Shown here piece after piece: positions 48,700 through 58,194 of a stretch of 64,000 nt of DNA. A program made the translations under genes and the position numbers. Source of the stretch: Leptolyngbya sp. Heron Island J. Its GTDB lineage: Bacteria > Cyanobacteriota > Cyanobacteriia > Phormidesmidales > Phormidesmidaceae. Every line of letters starts with the position of its first letter. Position 1 is the stretch's first letter. The DNA lies in the NCBI RefSeq assembly GCF_000482245.1, contig NZ_AWNH01000013.1, forward strand, positions 1 to 64,000, given 5' to 3'. The notes under the pieces are model-generated. The model ran no database searches and was not told where the DNA came from. It worked only from the letters and a program-made list of their open reading frames with translations.

Positions 48700-49023
48700 A
48701 AGTATCTCAGTCGTTAAGTAAGTTTGGTCTCAGGCTACCTTTGGTGAGTAAAGTGTAGGTTAAGTTTTCGACCAACAGGGTATTCCTACGAAAATGTGGG
48801 GTTTTGGATAGTTGGACTGATGATCGCAACGGCAAATCGTTGAAATGGCTGATATGGTTTTTGGCCTTCGTTACGGCGCCAAGTGTGGACTCCCAGACCT
48901 TAGTGTGTATAGAACATTTCTGTTGCTTGAATCTCATTGGAAAGCGTGCTAAAAGTAACCACCGTGCAGTTTCATCATCGGGGGACGCTACTGTATCAGT
49001 AACATTGCATCCACTTTAGGACC
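48700..49023. other. Divergent intergenic region, no gene seen
   Basis: 324 bases between arsC and the TPR gene. No ArsR-type operator was recognised. Confidence 0.4.
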
Positions 49024-50988
49024 ATGGCTAAAAAGAAGAAGAAGAAAACCCTGACGGTTGCTCCTCGAGGCTTTGGCAGCAAAAATTTAGATTCTGAACT
49101 CCGCAAAGCAGAATCACGCATTGTCCACGAGTGCTGGGGTGAAGCCTATCAAATTTTGACCGGGTTAGCTCAAGACTATCCCAAAGAAAAGCGTATCTGG
49201 GCCTACCTGACCGAGGTATGTTTAGAGCTGGATAATATTCAGGGTTACCAGCGTGCCTGTGAACATTGGTTAGAACTTGAACCCAACAATAGTGATGTCT
49301 TGTATGCGTTGGGTTCTTCCTATATGGTCAATCACCATCCGCTGCTAGCCCTGCGTGCATTTCGTCGCGCCCTGGCCTGTCAGCCTGATCATGAATATAG
49401 CGAAGAAGCTAAAAAGACTATCCCTGCACTGGAAACGTTTGCTGAGGAAATAAAAGCTAATTTTGAACCCGCACCGGATGACTGGTGGGATCTGGCCATA
49501 CTCCACGAACAAGCCCAGGCCTATCTGGAGGAGGGAGAATACGCTAAGGCCCGCGATGCAGAGCTGCAGGTGCTAGAACGTCGACCTGAATTTCTGCCAT
49601 CTCGCAATAATCTCAGCCTCAACTACTGGGTTGAGGGCGATGCAGCGCGCGCGATCGCAACCGCTAAATCCATTCTAGAAACTGACCCGGGCAACATCCA
49701 CGCCCTAGCAAACCTGGTGCGATTTCTGGCCCAGTTGGGTGATAATGTCGCTGCCCAATCCTATGCCGATCGGCTTAAAACCATTGATGACCCAGACGCC
49801 TGGAATCCTTGGACTAAAAAAGTAGAAGCTCTCAGCTATCTTGGCGATGATGCTGGGGTCGTAGAGATTTACGAACAATGGCAGGCCTCTGACCCTGATA
49901 ACGAAATTATTGATGCCCTCTTTCATCATTTAGTCGCTGTTGCCCTGGCCCGTCTCGATCAACCCAAAGCCGCCCGTGCTCAGTGGAAAATTGCCCTGGA
50001 ACTCAGCCCTGGTATGACTATTGCTGAGCAAAATCTCAATGAGTTAATGTTGCCCGTTAGCCATCAGCATGGAGCCTGGCCATTTAGCTTTACCGATTGG
50101 CTCCCACCCCAAGCCGTCAAAGACTTTCAGGAGGTTCTTGGTTCACTTACTCGTACCCAGAAATCAGGGAAATTACAGAAAACACTGCAAACGTTTTTTG
50201 ACCAGCATCCTAAGTTCATGAAGCAAATACCCCGGATCCTGGAGCGGGGCGGCCCAGAAGGACAGCCGTTTATGGTTGCGCTAGCTGAAGTTTGTCAGGA
50301 TTCTGAGTTTGTCGCCACTATCCAAGATTTTGCTCTAGGGCAAAACGGAACCGATCAGCTACGCAACCAGGCAATTATGAGTCTGCATAAAGCGGGTTTG
50401 CTAGGTCAAAAAAATATCCGCATGTGGCTGACAGGAGAATGGCAAGAGATTAAATTGCTCGGCTACGAACTCTATGATGAGCCGGATGAAGGCAAACATT
50501 CGAAGAAGGTTACTGCTTGGCTGGCTGAGGCCACACATCTTCTCCATGAATACTCTAAAGAAGCCGCGCTGGAGGCAGAAGAACTGTTGCAAAAAGCTCT
50601 GGCGGTAGAACCTGATGCTCCAGATTTGTTACATAATTTAGCGGCGGCTTACCTGTTGATGGATCGTAAACAGGAAGGGGAAGCGCTGATTCGCGATGTT
50701 CATCAGCGGTTTCCTGATTATTTGTTTGGGTGTACATCGCTGGCACGATTTGAAATTCGCGATCGCAACTTTGAGGCGGCCGAAGCCTTACTTCAGCCTC
50801 TCTTAGACCATAACCGATTCCACTATTCAGAATTTAGGGCTTTGATGGGATCCCAAGTTGAACTGGCTATGGCGAAAAAAGATCGCAAGGCTGCCAAAAT
50901 GTGGCTGCAAATGTGGGCCAAGTTTGATCCAGAGAGCCCCCAATTAGAGTACTGGACAGAGCGTTTAGATATTTTTCCAGAATTGTGA
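49024..50988 (+). CDS. TPR-repeat protein
   Basis: 654 residues. A Lys-rich start (MAKKKKKKTL) and repeated TPR helices (for example GYQRACEHWLELEPNNSDVL, ALGSSYMVNHHPLLALRAFR, YAKARDAELQVLERRPE, LEAEELLQKALAVEPDAPD). Middle (~340-480) lacks repeats and is not recognised. No signal peptide. Likely a scaffold; partner unknown. Confidence 0.9.
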   Translation: MAKKKKKKTLTVAPRGFGSKNLDSELRKAESRIVHECWGEAYQILTGLAQDYPKEKRIWAYLTEVCLELDNIQGYQRACEHWLELEPNNSDVLYALGSSYMVNHHPLLALRAFRRALACQPDHEYSEEAKKTIPALETFAEEIKANFEPAPDDWWDLAILHEQAQAYLEEGEYAKARDAELQVLERRPEFLPSRNNLSLNYWVEGDAARAIATAKSILETDPGNIHALANLVRFLAQLGDNVAAQSYADRLKTIDDPDAWNPWTKKVEALSYLGDDAGVVEIYEQWQASDPDNEIIDALFHHLVAVALARLDQPKAARAQWKIALELSPGMTIAEQNLNELMLPVSHQHGAWPFSFTDWLPPQAVKDFQEVLGSLTRTQKSGKLQKTLQTFFDQHPKFMKQIPRILERGGPEGQPFMVALAEVCQDSEFVATIQDFALGQNGTDQLRNQAIMSLHKAGLLGQKNIRMWLTGEWQEIKLLGYELYDEPDEGKHSKKVTAWLAEATHLLHEYSKEAALEAEELLQKALAVEPDAPDLLHNLAAAYLLMDRKQEGEALIRDVHQRFPDYLFGCTSLARFEIRDRNFEAAEALLQPLLDHNRFHYSEFRALMGSQVELAMAKKDRKAAKMWLQMWAKFDPESPQLEYWTERLDIFPEL

Positions 50989-51033
50989 TTGGGCACTGGC
51001 TCTGCCTGATGAGACGATACTTCTTCGCCTCTT

Positions 51034-52863
51034 CTAGGACATTGCCGATTTGACGGTTGCCGGACTCAAATTACTTTGCTCACAACACCAGGTAACCGTC
51101 TGGACTTGAGTATCGCACAGCATGCAGTAGTCGCTATCCAGATTCATTCCCTGGCCACGGCTCAATTGTTGTTGAAAAGGTTTAGAGACCTGACTAAACA
51201 CCAATGTTAACTGTTGATCATTAGCCAGCTTCAGTAACTTACTAAAGCACAGAACAGCTGAAGCATCTAGACCAAGCACTGACTGAAAACTTAAGACCAA
51301 ATAATCAGGTGTTTGACCAGTAGGGGGATGTATAATTCGGGCTCGAAGTTGTTGAAATAAATTGGCTGCATTGCCAAAAAATAAAAAACCTCTTAAATCA
51401 ATCCAGTCAACTGTACCTTGGGTTTGATCGAGCCAGGTAGCAGGCGTAACAACATCAGAATTCACCCTGGCATCAGGGTCACAGGTGTAGAGTGATCCAA
51501 CCGATTCAATCGGGCTCGTCTGAGTACACGTGTAAAGAAACTGCAGTGCTGTTATACCCAGACCAATGGCAATACCCAAAATAAACCCTAGCCAGTTAAT
51601 CGCTACCAAAACCACAACAATGGTCAAATAGTCGTACCAGGATAGCTGAAACCAAATCTTGTAGAGCCATTGCCACAGTAGATCTAATCCCAAATACAGC
51701 AAGAGGCTCCCCAAGATCGGTTTTGGGAAGTAGACCAAAAATGCTGGACCCAGGAATAAAACCGTGATGCATGGTAAAGCCTTAAACAGGCCAGTCAATC
51801 GACTGGCCGCACCCATCTTATGGACTAAGAGGGTACTTGGCAGTGCCTGATTACCTGCCATGGTACTGCCTAATCCAGCCACAAAATTAGCCATACCAAT
51901 CGTGCGTAGCTCTCGGTTTAGATCCAGATCTCGACCCAGGGCGAGTTCAATGCCTCCATTCGTCAATACCAGTGACAACAGACTCACAAATACCAGTAAC
52001 CCCAGGGTGCTACTGTGCTGGGCAATCACATCCCAATGCACATAGCCAAAACTAGCGCGGGTTAGCGGCTGCCATAGATTTCCATCCGGAAAAGGCCCCA
52101 ATAACCACCCCTGTTCACGGACAGTTGTCAATGGTAAGTGAGATTGCCACACAGCCCCATAAAAGAGAACGATGGCAGCGATTAAAATACCCGGCATAAT
52201 CAGCGAATGTTGGAAGCGCTTGGTCATTGCTAGCAGAACAATAGCAATGACTAACCCAGCTCCCCAATGCGTTGCCGAGTCAACTTTGATAAACCACGCC
52301 AGATGGCTAAACGTCAGCGGCTCTCCAGTCATCACCTGAACAGCTCCCCGTACCAGCAGCCAACCGGTGGCAGCCATAAACCCACCTACCACTGGATATG
52401 GGATAAACTGCAGCGCATTGCCTCCCCGGACAGCACCTAATACCCAAAGGGTGGCTCCCGTGATCAAAGAACCTAGGGCAATAGCGGTCACGACTGTCAT
52501 CAATAGGTCTGTGGAATCGGCGGCAGCCAGGCTATTGGCTATTTGTGCCGCTAGAATCGCCAGAACTGCGGTGGGGGCTGCCAGGGGGGTGGCGATCATC
52601 CCAGGGAGTGAACTCATCAGAGCCACCACAATGCTGATGGCTGCTGAGCTAAAGATGGCAATCCCTACCCCCACATTGAGATGAACGGACAGGCTACCGG
52701 AGAAAATCAAGGCAGCATATGAAATCGCCCGAATGACACCAATGATGCCCGTAATACTGCCTGCAACGAAACTAGAAAAAATACTGTCTGGTTGTAATTC
52801 TTGTATCCAGGAGGAAAGTCGAAGAGCCCCAATAGAAGGCTTAGGAGAGAGAACGGTCATCAA
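51034..52863 (-). CDS. SulP-family anion transporter with STAS domain
   Basis: 609 residues, ~10-12 membrane segments (to ~430) with SulP features such as AISYAALIFSGSL and LAAPTAVLAILAAQIA, GNQALPSTLLVHKMGAASR. C-terminal STAS domain (VDWIDLRGFLFFGNAANLF; LVLSFQSVLGLDASAVL). Known: SulP proteins carry sulfate, bicarbonate or other anions. It is a paralogue of the adjacent upstream gene but stops after STAS. Tandem, same strand, 85-base gap. Confidence 0.92.
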   Translation of the reverse strand: MMTVLSPKPSIGALRLSSWIQELQPDSIFSSFVAGSITGIIGVIRAISYAALIFSGSLSVHLNVGVGIAIFSSAAISIVVALMSSLPGMIATPLAAPTAVLAILAAQIANSLAAADSTDLLMTVVTAIALGSLITGATLWVLGAVRGGNALQFIPYPVVGGFMAATGWLLVRGAVQVMTGEPLTFSHLAWFIKVDSATHWGAGLVIAIVLLAMTKRFQHSLIMPGILIAAIVLFYGAVWQSHLPLTTVREQGWLLGPFPDGNLWQPLTRASFGYVHWDVIAQHSSTLGLLVFVSLLSLVLTNGGIELALGRDLDLNRELRTIGMANFVAGLGSTMAGNQALPSTLLVHKMGAASRLTGLFKALPCITVLFLGPAFLVYFPKPILGSLLLYLGLDLLWQWLYKIWFQLSWYDYLTIVVVLVAINWLGFILGIAIGLGITALQFLYTCTQTSPIESVGSLYTCDPDARVNSDVVTPATWLDQTQGTVDWIDLRGFLFFGNAANLFQQLRARIIHPPTGQTPDYLVLSFQSVLGLDASAVLCFSKLLKLANDQQLTLVFSQVSKPFQQQLSRGQGMNLDSDYCMLCDTQVQTVTWCCEQSNLSPATVKSAMS

Positions 52864-52948
52864 TCAGGGGTTAGTAAAAAGGAGTTTGGTAAAAAAGGGG
52901 GTGGGTAAAAAAAGTTGTTAATGGGGAGATTGAGCAGAGTGTGAAACT

Positions 52949-55210
52949 CTACTGCATGACCTGGAGCTGTTGTTCTCGGCGGAGTAGGCTGTCGCAGAGT
53001 ATTCTGACAATGTAAGCTTCAAGTGCATGTACCAGATCGGGAGCGTCTTGTTGCATACGTTCAAAGGCCTCTTGAGATAGGTAATAGAGCTGACTGGGCA
53101 TATCGGTGACGACGGATGTTGATAGGGGTGCTTTACTGTAAAAACGCATTTCTCCAAGCAGATGTCCACTGGTGCAGGTCTGCAGTCGTTTATGACGGCC
53201 ATTCGCTTGCTCTAATAAGACACTTACCTGGCCGGACTCGATGAAATAGAGACCGGTATGGACTTCCCCCTGCCGAAAAATGTAATGTCCGGCAGGGTAG
53301 GCTTGAGGACTGAGATAGGTGATAAAGTGGCTGGCCTGGTTTGCTGTGAGAAAAAGCTGGATGAGCTGATCGGCAAGAGGAACGGACTCAGGTGATGGGA
53401 TTGAGTCAATGGCCTCTGATAGAATTTGTTGCTCGCACCATTCCAATCCCCGATCAATGTCTGTAAATACGTGACACAGTTCTGAATCAAGATTAATTCC
53501 GCGATTTAGCCCTTGTTGTAACTCAGGTAAAAGATTGGTCAGGACTAATGAAAAGTGTTGTTGATGGGCGAGTTTCAAAATCTTGTCAAAAGTCAAAACA
53601 GCAGAGGAATCTAGACCGTGCACCTGCCGAAAGTCAATGATTACATATCGTAAGGCCTGAGACGTATCGATCTGATCTGACTGAGCTTTTGCGCGATTGC
53701 GAACTTTGTTGAGCAAATAATTTGCTGTACCAAAGAATAAAAACCCCTGCAGTTCTAAAACGTAAATTTGATCACCTTGTTGCGAAAGGATACCCTGGGC
53801 CTCAGGGCTACGATCAACGTTACTGCGGGTATTGCTACCTGAGAACACCTGACGGGCTACATCTACCTGGCTGTAGGTAACCATAAATAGAATGACTGTA
53901 ATTACAAAGCCAGTGAGGATACCTTGTAAAAAGCCCAGGGTATTAATCACGATTAGGGTGACCCATACGATCAGGTAGTCCCACAGAGGTAGCTTAAAGT
54001 ACGCCTGATATAGCCATTTCCAGAGTAGTGAAAGGCCTAAATATAAAATGACGCTACCCAATAGTGCCTTGGGCAAGTAGGAGAGAAAGCTAGAACCCAG
54101 TGCCAGGACAGCAATTGCTGGAATCGTGGCGAAAAGACCAGTGAGTCGATAGGTTGCGCCAATATTATGAACCAGTAGTGTACTGGGAAAGGCCTGATTC
54201 CCCATCATGCCGCCGCCTAGACTAGACACCACATTGGCCAACCCGATGGCTTTGAGTTCATGGCTTAGATTTAGGTCTTGTCCTATAACTAGTTCAATAC
54301 TGCTATTGCTCAGCATCAGTGAGATCAAGCTAATCAGCATAACGGTGAGAATACCCCCGCTCTGGTGCAGAATCGCTAGCCAATGGACCTGATAAAAAAG
54401 CTCTAGAGTTACGGGCTGCCACAGCTGATCGCCCTGGGGAAAGGGACCCAATAGCCAACCGGCGGTTCGTGCTGTACCCATGGAAATGCCAGTTACCCCT
54501 AGCATTAGGTAAAACGCGCCAGCACAAGCCATCAAGGTGATGGGCATGACCCAAAATTGCTGCCATAGCCGAGAGGCAATCAGCAGTGCGATCGCAAACC
54601 CCACACCTGGCAACCAACACCAAAGCATCGAGGGAGCTGCCAAGAGGTCTAACGAAGACCAGGTCAGCGGGATATCGGTGGTGATTTGTACAAATCCTCG
54701 GGTTAATAACCAGCCTGTTCCGGCCATAAACCCACCAATGACAGGGTAAGGAATGACGCGGAGCCGTTCTCCCTGTTTATAGAGTCCTAACAACAGCAAC
54801 AGCCCACCTGTCAGCAAAGCACTCAAGGCGATCATCACCAGAACTGTGGCCAGTAACTCCTGGGTGGTTACCTGAGGAAGCTCCTCAGCAATCCCGGCTG
54901 CCATGATTGCTAAGATGGCTGTTGGAGCGGCCAGGGGGGTGGCGATAATGCCTGGGAGGGTGCTCGTCAGCGCCACAACAGCCAGCGTAATGGCCGTGCT
55001 AAAAATGGTGATTCCAAGACCAATGGGTAATTGGAGCGCTAGAGCCCCAGAAAAGATCAGACTGGCATAGGAGATGGCCCGAATCGTGCCGATGATACCA
55101 GTGACTAGTCCAGCAGATGCACTTGCAATCAGTACCTTGGGTTGAAAATTGGCTTGAAGTTTTTGAAATGCAAAAGGTGTACTAGAGAATGGTACCAACC
55201 GTTGAAGCAT
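52949..55210 (-). CDS. SulP-family transporter with STAS and cyclic-nucleotide-binding domains
   Basis: 753 residues. The SulP membrane part and STAS domain (LELQGFLFFGTANYLLNKV; VHGLDSSAVLTFDKIL) match the neighbour. A C-terminal cNMP-binding-type domain follows (~615-740): ITYLSPQAYPAGHYIFRQGE, LYFIESGQVSVLLEQ, and GHLLGEMRFYSKAPLSTSVV. The cAMP Arg usually seen in GE(x)ALL(x)xxPRxATV reads GEMRFYSKAPLSTSV, with Leu for Arg, so cAMP binding is doubtful. The transport cargo is unknown. Confidence 0.92.
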   Translation of the reverse strand: MLQRLVPFSSTPFAFQKLQANFQPKVLIASASAGLVTGIIGTIRAISYASLIFSGALALQLPIGLGITIFSTAITLAVVALTSTLPGIIATPLAAPTAILAIMAAGIAEELPQVTTQELLATVLVMIALSALLTGGLLLLLGLYKQGERLRVIPYPVIGGFMAGTGWLLTRGFVQITTDIPLTWSSLDLLAAPSMLWCWLPGVGFAIALLIASRLWQQFWVMPITLMACAGAFYLMLGVTGISMGTARTAGWLLGPFPQGDQLWQPVTLELFYQVHWLAILHQSGGILTVMLISLISLMLSNSSIELVIGQDLNLSHELKAIGLANVVSSLGGGMMGNQAFPSTLLVHNIGATYRLTGLFATIPAIAVLALGSSFLSYLPKALLGSVILYLGLSLLWKWLYQAYFKLPLWDYLIVWVTLIVINTLGFLQGILTGFVITVILFMVTYSQVDVARQVFSGSNTRSNVDRSPEAQGILSQQGDQIYVLELQGFLFFGTANYLLNKVRNRAKAQSDQIDTSQALRYVIIDFRQVHGLDSSAVLTFDKILKLAHQQHFSLVLTNLLPELQQGLNRGINLDSELCHVFTDIDRGLEWCEQQILSEAIDSIPSPESVPLADQLIQLFLTANQASHFITYLSPQAYPAGHYIFRQGEVHTGLYFIESGQVSVLLEQANGRHKRLQTCTSGHLLGEMRFYSKAPLSTSVVTDMPSQLYYLSQEAFERMQQDAPDLVHALEAYIVRILCDSLLRREQQLQVMQ

Positions 55211-55382
55211 GGCTTAACCAGCAGCCGGGCGGCCTTAAACGTATGTATAAGGTCAGTCGAGAAAGGTGCCTGACCTATTAATCAATAACCCATAACATTG
55301 GTTGCTGAAATGTAACTTTGGCCACACTCTTGGGATACGATTACTCGTTACTAAGGTAGGTAGACAGTGGAGTAATGAAATA

Positions 55383-55892
55383 ATGACAAACTTGTGCGTT
55401 TACCTGGCTTCTGTATTTACTGTAGTGCCGATCAGAAGTACTCTGGCCACGATTTTCGTTAGTCTTTTCATGGGTTGCGGCATCTGTCTGGGGATAGAGG
55501 ATGTGGCTCTGGCGGCGGTTGCTCCCAGTCAGCAGTCCATAGAAATCCAACAGGTACACCTGGGCAATAACTCTGGTGCCCTGGTGTTTGAACCAGACAA
55601 CTTAACCTTTGAGGCTGGGAAACGCTACAAGTTGCTACTGGATAACCCCAGTCCGGTGAAGCACTATTTCACCGCTAAGGATTTTGCCGATGTGATTTGG
55701 ACCCAAAAGGTGGAAGCGGGCAACGTGGAAGTCAAGGGGGCTATTCATGAGTTAGAACTAAAACCCGGTGCTGAGGCTGAGTGGGTATTTGTTCCTCAAA
55801 AGCCAGGAACCTATGAGTTGCATTGTTCTATCGCGGGCCACGCTGAAGCTGGCATGGTAGGAGAACTTACGGTTGCCGTGGCTGATAGTTAG
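55383..55892 (+). CDS. Exported cupredoxin
   Basis: 169 residues from ATG 55383 (GGAG nearby upstream). A hydrophobic N-terminus (STLATIFVSLFMGCGICL) acts as a signal or anchor, cut after ALAA near residue 43. Blue-copper fold with His in PVKHYFTA and the Cys-His-Met loop LHCSIAGHAEAGM. So a type 1 copper site is complete. Longer than plastocyanin at the N-side. Role: electron carrier or copper chaperone; not plastocyanin itself. Confidence 0.85.
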   Translation: MTNLCVYLASVFTVVPIRSTLATIFVSLFMGCGICLGIEDVALAAVAPSQQSIEIQQVHLGNNSGALVFEPDNLTFEAGKRYKLLLDNPSPVKHYFTAKDFADVIWTQKVEAGNVEVKGAIHELELKPGAEAEWVFVPQKPGTYELHCSIAGHAEAGMVGELTVAVADS

Positions 55893-55963
55893 TGAGAGAG
55901 GTTGGGAGTAGTTGAGGTTGTTGTGTTGACAACAGGTTTGTCATAGCAATGTCATCACAAAAC

Positions 55964-55997
55964 AAAGCGGTGGGCTCGATTCAGAACACACCGCTTT
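55964..55997. terminator. Bidirectional terminator
   Basis: AAAGCGGTG (55964-55972) and CACCGCTTT (55989-55997) form a 9-bp stem with A/T runs at both feet, between convergent cupredoxin and FKBP genes. Confidence 0.7.
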
Positions 55998-56029
55998 CAT
56001 TAAATTTGGCGTTTTGAGGGCTACTGCTT

Positions 56030-56587
56030 CTAGCCGCCGACGCGAATTAGCTCTACATCAAAGATGAGTGTAGCGTTTGGAGGAATAACACCGCCTGCGC
56101 CACGAGTGCCATAGCCTAGTTCAGGTGGGATAACCAGCTTACGACGCCCACCCACACGCATAGTAGCAACGCCTTCGTCCCAGCCTTTGATGACCTGACC
56201 GACGCCAATGGTAAAGGAAAAGGGACGGTTGCGATCGCGGCTGCTGTCAAACTTCTCACCGTTTTCTAGAGTGCCAGTGTAATGCACTGTGACTGCCTGA
56301 CCAGGGGTCGGTAGAGCTCCAGTTCCAACCTCAAGGTCTTCATACATGAGGCCAGAGTCCGTTGTCGTCATATTGTCGGGCATATCAATCGTAGGTTCTT
56401 CAGTAGTAGTTTCCTCGGGTGATAAGTCAGACGCTGCTTGAGCCACTAGCGTAGACTTTGCAGTGTCGGTCGTAGCCATGTCTGCGGTCAAATTACCGGC
56501 AACAGCTTCACCACCTCTCAATTGGGTAGCAAGTGCTATTACACAGCAAAGGGTGAAAACCCCCAGACTAATCAAAACTTCTTTCAC
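56030..56587 (-). CDS. FKBP-type peptidyl-prolyl isomerase, exported
   Basis: 185 residues from GTG 56587, chosen because [20 protein letters not shown] forms a clean membrane anchor and GGGAG lies upstream; TTG 56614 is an alternative. Thr/Glu-rich linker (~40-85), then the FKBP domain ([63 protein letters not shown]). Catalyses prolyl isomerisation in periplasm or lumen. Confidence 0.93.
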   Translation of the reverse strand: MKEVLISLGVFTLCCVIALATQLRGGEAVAGNLTADMATTDTAKSTLVAQAASDLSPEETTTEEPTIDMPDNMTTTDSGLMYEDLEVGTGALPTPGQAVTVHYTGTLENGEKFDSSRDRNRPFSFTIGVGQVIKGWDEGVATMRVGGRRKLVIPPELGYGTRGAGGVIPPNATLIFDVELIRVGG

Positions 56588-56746
56588 AGTTCGTTCTCCC
56601 AGTGCGACACGCAAGCGCTGACGTATGAACTCGCAACCTGCATCAAAATTGTACGTTACGAATCATAAAAATTAGCTGGAATACGTGGCATATTGTCAGG
56701 CTGACACGGATTATTCAAGGCTTTTTCTGGAAGGCCGTACATTTAC

Positions 56747-57070
56747 TTAGCGCCACTGTTTGTTTTCTAAGTCCCGCAGTTGTCGCTCCAGTCGGTCTAA
56801 TCGCCCCCGCAGCTCATCCATTTCAGTCTGTCTGGGAACCCCCAGGTCCTGCATAATATTGCGGATTTGACGCTGCAGCTGTTCGTCTATAGCGGCTTGA
56901 TCAATATTGAATTGCGCCATAAAGTCATCTACAAATCCCTTAGCTTGCTCTGGATTAAGCTTGCCATCCTTCACCCAATCTTCGCTCACCTGCCGTAGTT
57001 GTTCGGCGACCAGCGACGTAGTGCCAATGCCCAGCATTAAAAGCTGCCGGAATAAATTGGATGAGTCCAT
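56747..57070 (-). CDS. Phasin-like coiled-coil protein
   Basis: 107 residues. Helix (LLMLGIGTTSLVAEQLRQVSE), GKLNPEQAKGFVDDFM, and a C-terminal coiled coil (TEMDELRGRLDRLERQLRDL). This layout is common in cyanobacteria and annotated as phasin or PHA-granule-associated (PhaF-like) protein; no PHA genes are in view, so the name is by family only. Confidence 0.8.
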   Translation of the reverse strand: MDSSNLFRQLLMLGIGTTSLVAEQLRQVSEDWVKDGKLNPEQAKGFVDDFMAQFNIDQAAIDEQLQRQIRNIMQDLGVPRQTEMDELRGRLDRLERQLRDLENKQWR

Positions 57071-57210
57071 AGCTTACTTAATGGGTGAATAGTTGAAGAC
57101 GACTAAACCGACTGTAGGCTGAAAGTTCTAGATTCTACCTACAAAACATTACAAGTCTCAATAGACTTATTCTGGCAAACTATTGACATATTCGACGGGC
57201 GGTTAACCGT

Positions 57211-57612
57211 ATGGTTCAGAGACTTCTGTGGTGTTTGCTAGCGGTATGGATGACTGTTGTTTGGGCAAGCACACCCGTCAATGCCGAAGCAACTCGTAAT
57301 CCTCAGCCCTCTATGGTGATTGAATGGCTAAAATTTAGGGTAGAGCCTGCTCAACGTGATCGTTATCTAGCAGTTGATGATGAAATTTGGACATCGGCTC
57401 TGGAGTCTTATCCTGGCTTTTTGGATAAAACTACCTGGCTAGATCCAAATCATGACGATGAGGTCATTTTTGTAATTGCTTGGGCTACCCGTGAGCAATG
57501 GAAAGCGATTCCTGAAGCTGATCTAGAGCAAATCAACCAGCGTTTTGATGCTGCCCTGGGATTTGACTATGAGATGTTGGAATCTAGAGAGTTTAACGTA
57601 CCTGCTAAATAA
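57211..57612 (+). CDS. TIGR03792-type exported protein
   Basis: 133 residues. Signal peptide (LLWCLLAVWMTVVWA, cut after NA~25). Then VIEWLKFRVEPAQRDRYLAVD, IWTSALESYPGFLDKTTW, and WATREQWKAIPEADLEQINQ, which match a cyanobacterial family with a dimeric alpha-beta barrel (ABM-like) fold. Function unknown. Confidence 0.85.
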   Translation: MVQRLLWCLLAVWMTVVWASTPVNAEATRNPQPSMVIEWLKFRVEPAQRDRYLAVDDEIWTSALESYPGFLDKTTWLDPNHDDEVIFVIAWATREQWKAIPEADLEQINQRFDAALGFDYEMLESREFNVPAK

Positions 57613-57646
57613 AAATTTCAAGATGTTAGTGTAATCGCCAAGGATT

Positions 57647-57991
57647 ATGCCCAGCTGTCCTCGATGTAACCAGGCCGTATTAGTGACTGCAGTAACCTGC
57701 TCAAACTGTGGGCTAGAACTTAAAGCCCATGGTCATCCAGGTATTGATCTCCATCGTTCTCAATCAGGCAGCTATCTGTGCGATACCTGCGTTTATCATC
57801 AGGATGATAGCTGCACCTTTCCTCAACGACCCCAGGCGACGACCTGCACGCTGTATGTAGACGTAGAGACTGCTCAGCAGCCGATGCGGGCGGCGTCAGA
57901 GATATATGTCATTCCCTGGTGGCGCAAACACTCTGGCTGGTTAATGCTGGCAGCGCTAATTCTAATCAGCATTGCGCTGGTAATAATCTAA
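57647..57991 (+). CDS. Zinc-ribbon protein with C-terminal anchor
   Basis: 114 residues. CPRCNQAVLVTAVTCSNCG at the start is a four-Cys zinc ribbon. A second Cys set follows (LCDTCVYHQDDSC, TTCTLY). One C-terminal membrane segment (~95-114). The stop codon (57989-57991) lies inside the 56-bp palindrome. Role unknown. Confidence 0.8.
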   Translation: MPSCPRCNQAVLVTAVTCSNCGLELKAHGHPGIDLHRSQSGSYLCDTCVYHQDDSCTFPQRPQATTCTLYVDVETAQQPMRAASEIYVIPWWRKHSGWLMLAALILISIALVII

Positions 57992-58044
57992 TCAATAATC
58001 TTGTAGGGGCGTTCCATGGAACGCCCCTACAAGATTATTGATTA
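57989..58044. repeat. Perfect 56-bp palindrome
   Basis: Two 28-base arms about a CCATGG centre (58014-58019), complementary without mismatch or loop. The inner part (GTAGGGGCGTTCC and complement) is a dispersed cyanobacterial palindrome type as far as I recall. It starts in the stop codon of the zinc-ribbon gene and ends 3 bases past the 3' end of tRNA-Asp. Could serve as a terminator of both. Confidence 0.9.
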
Positions 58045-58047
58045 AAC

Positions 58048-58120
58048 GGGCCTGACGGGATTCGAACCCGCAACTTCCGCCGTGACAGGGCGGTGCTCTA
58101 ACCAATTGAACTACAGGCCC
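58048..58120 (-). tRNA. tRNA-Asp (GTC)
   Basis: 73 bases on the minus strand. Acceptor GGGCCTG/CAGGCCC, D arm with GTTC/GAGC around AATTGGTTA, anticodon loop CTGTCAC (GTC), T arm GCGGG TTCGAAT CCCGT. CCA is not encoded. Confidence 0.97.
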
Positions 58121-58194
58121 TTACGGGCGATCTCTATTCTGCTTAGGAATGGGTACTTTGTCAAACAGTTAGCTAGATTTTTTTTGAGAGGTCA

